53,930 nt of DNA. It comes from Caldiserica bacterium UBA4770 (GTDB taxonomy: Bacteria > Caldisericota > Caldisericia > Caldisericales > Caldisericaceae). The stretch is from the NCBI GenBank assembly GCA_002403335.1, contig DHHO01000002.1, positions 71,540 to 125,469 on the forward strand, in the 5' to 3' direction. Shown piece after piece: positions 50,647-53,930 of the stretch; position 1 is the stretch's first letter, and each line of letters begins with the position of its first letter. The notes under the pieces were generated by a model. The model worked only from the letters and a program-made list of their open reading frames with translations. It did not search any database and was not told where the DNA came from. Position numbers and translations under genes: made by a program.

Positions 50647-53226
50647 ATGAGACGTGTAGCCCAGGGTGTGATCATATTTTTGATTTTTCTTTTGGCGATT
50701 CCTGGTAGTGCTTTGGGTTCAACGCTTATTCCTCCTCCTGAAGGCCTTGTTGTATCAGAGATGCCGCTCGATTATTTCTCTATTGAGTACCCTGAGCTTC
50801 CTGTTGGTATTTATAAGGTTAATGATGCTGTAAGCCTTTATAATAACGTCTATTTTGCAAGTGCCCATAATATCCCTATATTTGCAAGGATTAACCTTTT
50901 TTCCTATTCTCTTATTTCCGAAGAGCCTCAGGATATTGATGCGCTCAGGTCTTATTATCTTAGCATACCAATCGAAGATATTGTAGCGAGAGAAAAAGCA
51001 TTATCTGCCATACTTTATCATGCTCAAGATGGGGGGAAGCCACTTACCTTCTCTATTCCGGAAGAGCCCCATATTGAGATAACATACAAGGTTGAGAGAA
51101 CCAAGAGCGGGGAGGTGAGAATCCCTGTAAGAAATGTTATACAAGGTGATAAAATAGTTACTTATTTTCTTCTGGATGCCTCAAAAGGTCCTTCCGAGGA
51201 GAGGCTTTCACCCATGGACATTGCAAAGATTTATGACATAGATACCTGCCTTCATAATTTAGTTGTTATAAGGAATAAATATGATAACGAGAATGTAGAT
51301 TTTTTGGGTTTTTTCGTTGATGTCCCTCACAGGGGTATTTCTGAAAATTATTTAAAGAGTGTTGAGAGTTCTCTTAAAGAGCTTGTGAGTTATCTTCATA
51401 AACAGGGGAAGCTTCTCCTTGTCCAAAACCTTACTGATGAAACACTTGAGATGGGGGAGTTCGGGGATCTTGTAGGCCTTCGAATCACAGAGGATAATCT
51501 TGCGTTACTGGAAAAGGCAAGGCTGAGGTTTAAGGACAGGACAATTTTTGCAACCTATGATGGAGACTTTTCACATTGGGGGAATGTGGAAAGGTTTTTG
51601 AATGAGTGCACTCTTTATGGGATATATCCAGAATTTGGAAGGGACACAAGTTCAGGGGAATTTTATTATTATGAAAAGGCTTTTGGAGAAAATGAAGAAA
51701 GATTTAAAGATTATTCTACAATAATAAAGGTTTTTAATCAGGCAGGGTTTGTCGAAGAGATTACCTCTGATTCTTCAAGAATTGTCCGTTTTGGAGAGTA
51801 TCCCTTCCTGAACTTTGCAATCTTTCATAGCAAACCTGCTACGGTAAGTGTGGATGGAACAATTTTCAAAGGTTCCAGTGATTTTAAGATTGTTGATTTT
51901 AAAGGGAACAGTGTAAATTTTACACTCAGAGACGACTCTGTTTATATTAAGCTTGAGGGCAGCGGTTATACATTCCTTAGGGTCTTAACAAACGATTTCA
52001 GCCCTGTATATATTGGGACTTTTTTGTCTAATTCCCTTTCAGGGCGTGCAAATACAATTATTGTCAATGCGGGAGAAAAAGGCGGAGTTGTTACACTCAA
52101 ATTTCTTGGTGGTGATTCCCTGGTTTCTCAGGATTTTACCATGGAGCCCCTTGGGGAGCGAAAGGTCTTACTTCAAAATGTCCCCACTCAGGTTGAGTTT
52201 AAGGGAGTGGTATATGATACTCCTCTACCTGAAAAGAAGGGCAGTAGTGTCTTTTTATGGATAGTTCCACTCCTTATCATTTGTTTGATATTTTTATTTA
52301 ATAAAAGGATTAGTTTGAAAAAGGGCATTAAGAGCAGGGATTTCTATGTGCTTTCTATATTGCTACCATCACTACTTATTTTTATAAACAGGGAATTCAT
52401 CCATTATAGTTCAATAACAATTCTTTACTTTGTATTTGCGCTGCTTTTCTTTATTGCCTCATTTCATCAAAAGGAGAGATTCAGGGTAATGTTCTTCGAT
52501 GGTCTTCTTATGTTGATACTTGGTTTTGTTTTTAACTTTTTTGAATTTGGCACATTTTTACCCTATGTTTTTAATGATCTCCCCCCCTTTGAAAGTTATC
52601 TTAATTTTATTTTTTACATACCATTTATTTTGACACTTATTTATTTTTTCAATGTTAATTCACAGGGATTTAAGAAAATAGAGCTCGTGTATATTATCAT
52701 TGTACTAATAGGAGCAATCTTCTTTTTTGATAATTTCTCTCTACCATTTGAATTTGACTTGAGTTTGAGAAGTTTGTTATCAATAGTCATTATTTTCGCA
52801 GGTTTTATCCTACTACAGATTTTTGAGAGGCCCATTGGGACAAAAGATGTGCTTTTACCCATATTGGCACTCTGCATTGCGCTTTCTACAATTCCTTTGA
52901 ATCGTTTGCTGAGGTACAATATTCTGATGAGAGCTTCCCCACCAATGCTATTGTTATTTCTGAAGGATTTTCACCTTTTTTCTGTTCCACTTTTCTTTGT
53001 TTCTGTTTTTGACTATGGAAACAGAAAGATTAGAAAAGGTGGTCACTATGCAAGTGTTGTATATATTATTTTTTATATTCTTGTTGCTTTTTACTTCCTT
53101 TCGCAGTATACTTTTAAACAGGCAGGCACAACTTTTGTATCAGGTTTTGTTTCCCTGATTATAAACGCGATAATAATTACCCTGCTTTTTATGCTTTTAT
53201 TAGAACCATCGAGGAATGATTTTTAA
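50647..53226 (+). CDS. Large secreted/membrane protein of unknown function
   Basis: An 859-aa protein. A signal peptide (FLIFLLAIPGSALGS) is followed by about 540 residues on the outer face, and then about eight to ten transmembrane helices in the last 290 residues. The outer part has alternating strand-like motifs (DFLGFFVDVPHRGI, LLLVQNLTDETLEMGEF, RTIFATYDGDFSHWG), suggesting a TIM-barrel-like or other alpha/beta domain, but I cannot assign a family. It recalls the layout of DUF5693 proteins linked to surface polymer export; that is only a guess. The start was set by the promoter; an upstream in-frame extension is unlikely. Confidence 0.7.
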   Translation: MRRVAQGVIIFLIFLLAIPGSALGSTLIPPPEGLVVSEMPLDYFSIEYPELPVGIYKVNDAVSLYNNVYFASAHNIPIFARINLFSYSLISEEPQDIDALRSYYLSIPIEDIVAREKALSAILYHAQDGGKPLTFSIPEEPHIEITYKVERTKSGEVRIPVRNVIQGDKIVTYFLLDASKGPSEERLSPMDIAKIYDIDTCLHNLVVIRNKYDNENVDFLGFFVDVPHRGISENYLKSVESSLKELVSYLHKQGKLLLVQNLTDETLEMGEFGDLVGLRITEDNLALLEKARLRFKDRTIFATYDGDFSHWGNVERFLNECTLYGIYPEFGRDTSSGEFYYYEKAFGENEERFKDYSTIIKVFNQAGFVEEITSDSSRIVRFGEYPFLNFAIFHSKPATVSVDGTIFKGSSDFKIVDFKGNSVNFTLRDDSVYIKLEGSGYTFLRVLTNDFSPVYIGTFLSNSLSGRANTIIVNAGEKGGVVTLKFLGGDSLVSQDFTMEPLGERKVLLQNVPTQVEFKGVVYDTPLPEKKGSSVFLWIVPLLIICLIFLFNKRISLKKGIKSRDFYVLSILLPSLLIFINREFIHYSSITILYFVFALLFFIASFHQKERFRVMFFDGLLMLILGFVFNFFEFGTFLPYVFNDLPPFESYLNFIFYIPFILTLIYFFNVNSQGFKKIELVYIIIVLIGAIFFFDNFSLPFEFDLSLRSLLSIVIIFAGFILLQIFERPIGTKDVLLPILALCIALSTIPLNRLLRYNILMRASPPMLLLFLKDFHLFSVPLFFVSVFDYGNRKIRKGGHYASVVYIIFYILVAFYFLSQYTFKQAGTTFVSGFVSLIINAIIITLLFMLLLEPSRNDF

Positions 53227-53283
53227 AATTTAAGAAAGATATTAAAATTCAATAATTAAATACTAAATAATTGGAGGTGCCGA

Positions 53284-53481
53284 ATGGCAAAGTATAAGGT
53301 AAATATTGACAAGGACACATGTATTGGGTGTGGTGTGTGTGCTTCAATCTGTCCTGAAAATTGGTTTATGGATGAAGATGGTAAAGCAATGTACCTTTCT
53401 GTTGACTCAGATGTGGATTGTAACAAGGATGCTGTTGAAAACTGCCCGACCGGAAGTATTACGGTGGAAGAGGCAGGATAA
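53284..53481 (+). CDS. Single-cluster [4Fe-4S] ferredoxin
   Basis: A 65-aa ferredoxin. Cluster ligands are C13, C16, C19 and C54. C23 and C46 are placed where single-cluster ferredoxins such as those of Thermotoga have a disulfide or spare pair. TTGGAGG precedes the ATG. It lies just ahead of a 2-oxoacid:ferredoxin oxidoreductase gene, its likely redox partner. Confidence 0.95.
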   Translation: MAKYKVNIDKDTCIGCGVCASICPENWFMDEDGKAMYLSVDSDVDCNKDAVENCPTGSITVEEAG

Positions 53482-53521
53482 ACTTGAAAGGATCAGGCCG
53501 ATCCTGTAAGAAGGAGGTATC

Positions 53522-53930
53522 ATGGAAGTAACGACAAAGACACTTTATGAGGTGAGAATGCATGGCCGAGCGGGCCAAGGGGCGAAGTCAGGATCACAAA
53601 TGCTCGCAGAGGCAGCATTTAAGCAAGGTAAATGGATTCAGGCTTTTCCTGAATACGGGTCTGAGAGAAGAGGTGCTCCCACTGTTTCTTATACAAGGAT
53701 CTCTGATAAACCTATAAGGACGCATGAACCTATTACAAATCCTGATACAGTTCTTGTCCTTGATGGTGGATTACTCCGTGTTATCCCTGTAACTGCTGGC
53801 TTGAGTGAAGAAACGGGTGTATTGATTGTAAATACCACCTTATCTCCCGTGATGGTACGGGAAATTACAGGGTTTAAAGGTAAGATTTATACTATTGATG
53901 CAACCGGTATTTCACTGGACCTTCTTGGTA
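53522..53930 (+). CDS. 2-oxoacid:ferredoxin oxidoreductase gamma subunit (partial)
   Basis: The N-terminal about 136 residues of a pyruvate/2-oxoacid:ferredoxin oxidoreductase gamma subunit; the gene runs off the window. Signatures are MHGRAGQGAKSGSQMLAEAAFKQGKW, QAFPEYGSERRGAPTVSYTRIS and VLVLDGGLLR. AAGGAGG precedes the ATG. It is downstream of the ferredoxin gene; alpha, beta and delta subunits are presumably beyond the end. Confidence 0.92.
   Translation, partial: MEVTTKTLYEVRMHGRAGQGAKSGSQMLAEAAFKQGKWIQAFPEYGSERRGAPTVSYTRISDKPIRTHEPITNPDTVLVLDGGLLRVIPVTAGLSEETGVLIVNTTLSPVMVREITGFKGKIYTIDATGISLDLLG

Overview
The window is AT-rich bacterial chromosome (roughly high-30s % GC by eye). It carries an anaerobe's gene set: a ferredoxin, a 2-oxoacid:ferredoxin oxidoreductase gamma subunit, a molybdenum hydroxylase, a PflX-like radical SAM protein and GTP-type PEP carboxykinase. 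Ribosomal genes, tRNAs with encoded CCA, Shine-Dalgarno sites and sigma-A-like promoters are all clearly bacterial. I cannot fix the phylum from sequence alone. A thermophilic anaerobe of Caldisericota or deep Firmicutes type is a low-confidence guess.

Layout. 1-8.1 kb: a diguanylate cyclase and YchF behind tRNA-Glu; a stomatin-like protein; tRNA-Gln; a YtxH/DUF948 pair behind a structured RNA that looks like 6S RNA; and the rpsF-ssb-rpsR-rplI-dnaB operon with its promoter and a leader hairpin. 8.1-15.4 kb: a membrane protein and M18 aminopeptidase; a DUF4388-Roadblock-MglA-type GTPase module ending in uridine kinase; a PflX-like protein; dprA followed by a remnant of trmFO; and a small membrane protein sharing a -35 region with dprA. 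15.6-22.3 kb: a four-gene polar amino acid ABC transporter, an Na/Pi cotransporter, and a redox protein/ArsP-like permease/ArsR operon. 22.4-27.5 kb: a probable operon of aminotransferase, dicarboxylate symporter, Asp/Glu racemase and PEP carboxykinase, closed by a strong terminator. 27.5-33.5 kb, minus strand: a three-subunit molybdenum hydroxylase behind two paralogous amidohydrolases, one of which has lost all recognisable metal ligands.

33.9-49.4 kb is a defence-type island. It lies between two direct repeats of about 292 bp (about 95% alike by my count) and ends about 300 bp from the 3' end of a tRNA-Met(CAT). It carries a type I restriction-modification operon (hsdM-fic-hsdS-DUF262/DUF1524-hsdR-ygjP) preceded by an overlooked 54-codon ORF whose stop overlaps the hsdM start. 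It also holds a membrane-anchored DUF2939-like protein, a winged-helix protein with a hydrophobic tail, and a secreted protein broken by one frameshift. A dispersed 26-27 bp hairpin repeat (TAAYCTGC, 10-11 nt loop, GCAGRTTA) occurs five times in and at the edge of the island; one copy supplies the last codons and stop of hsdM. No integrase or transposase is visible.

49.6-53.9 kb: tRNA-Met, an S1-domain protein whose stop codon lies inside that tRNA gene, a DivIC/FtsB-like protein, a large secreted/membrane protein of unknown function, a ferredoxin and the start of a 2-oxoacid oxidoreductase gamma subunit.

Across the window, three genes (dprA, the divIC-like gene and the 859-aa membrane protein) show the same architecture: a good promoter whose -10 ends exactly 6 nt before the start codon, with no Shine-Dalgarno site. 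This predicts leaderless mRNAs.
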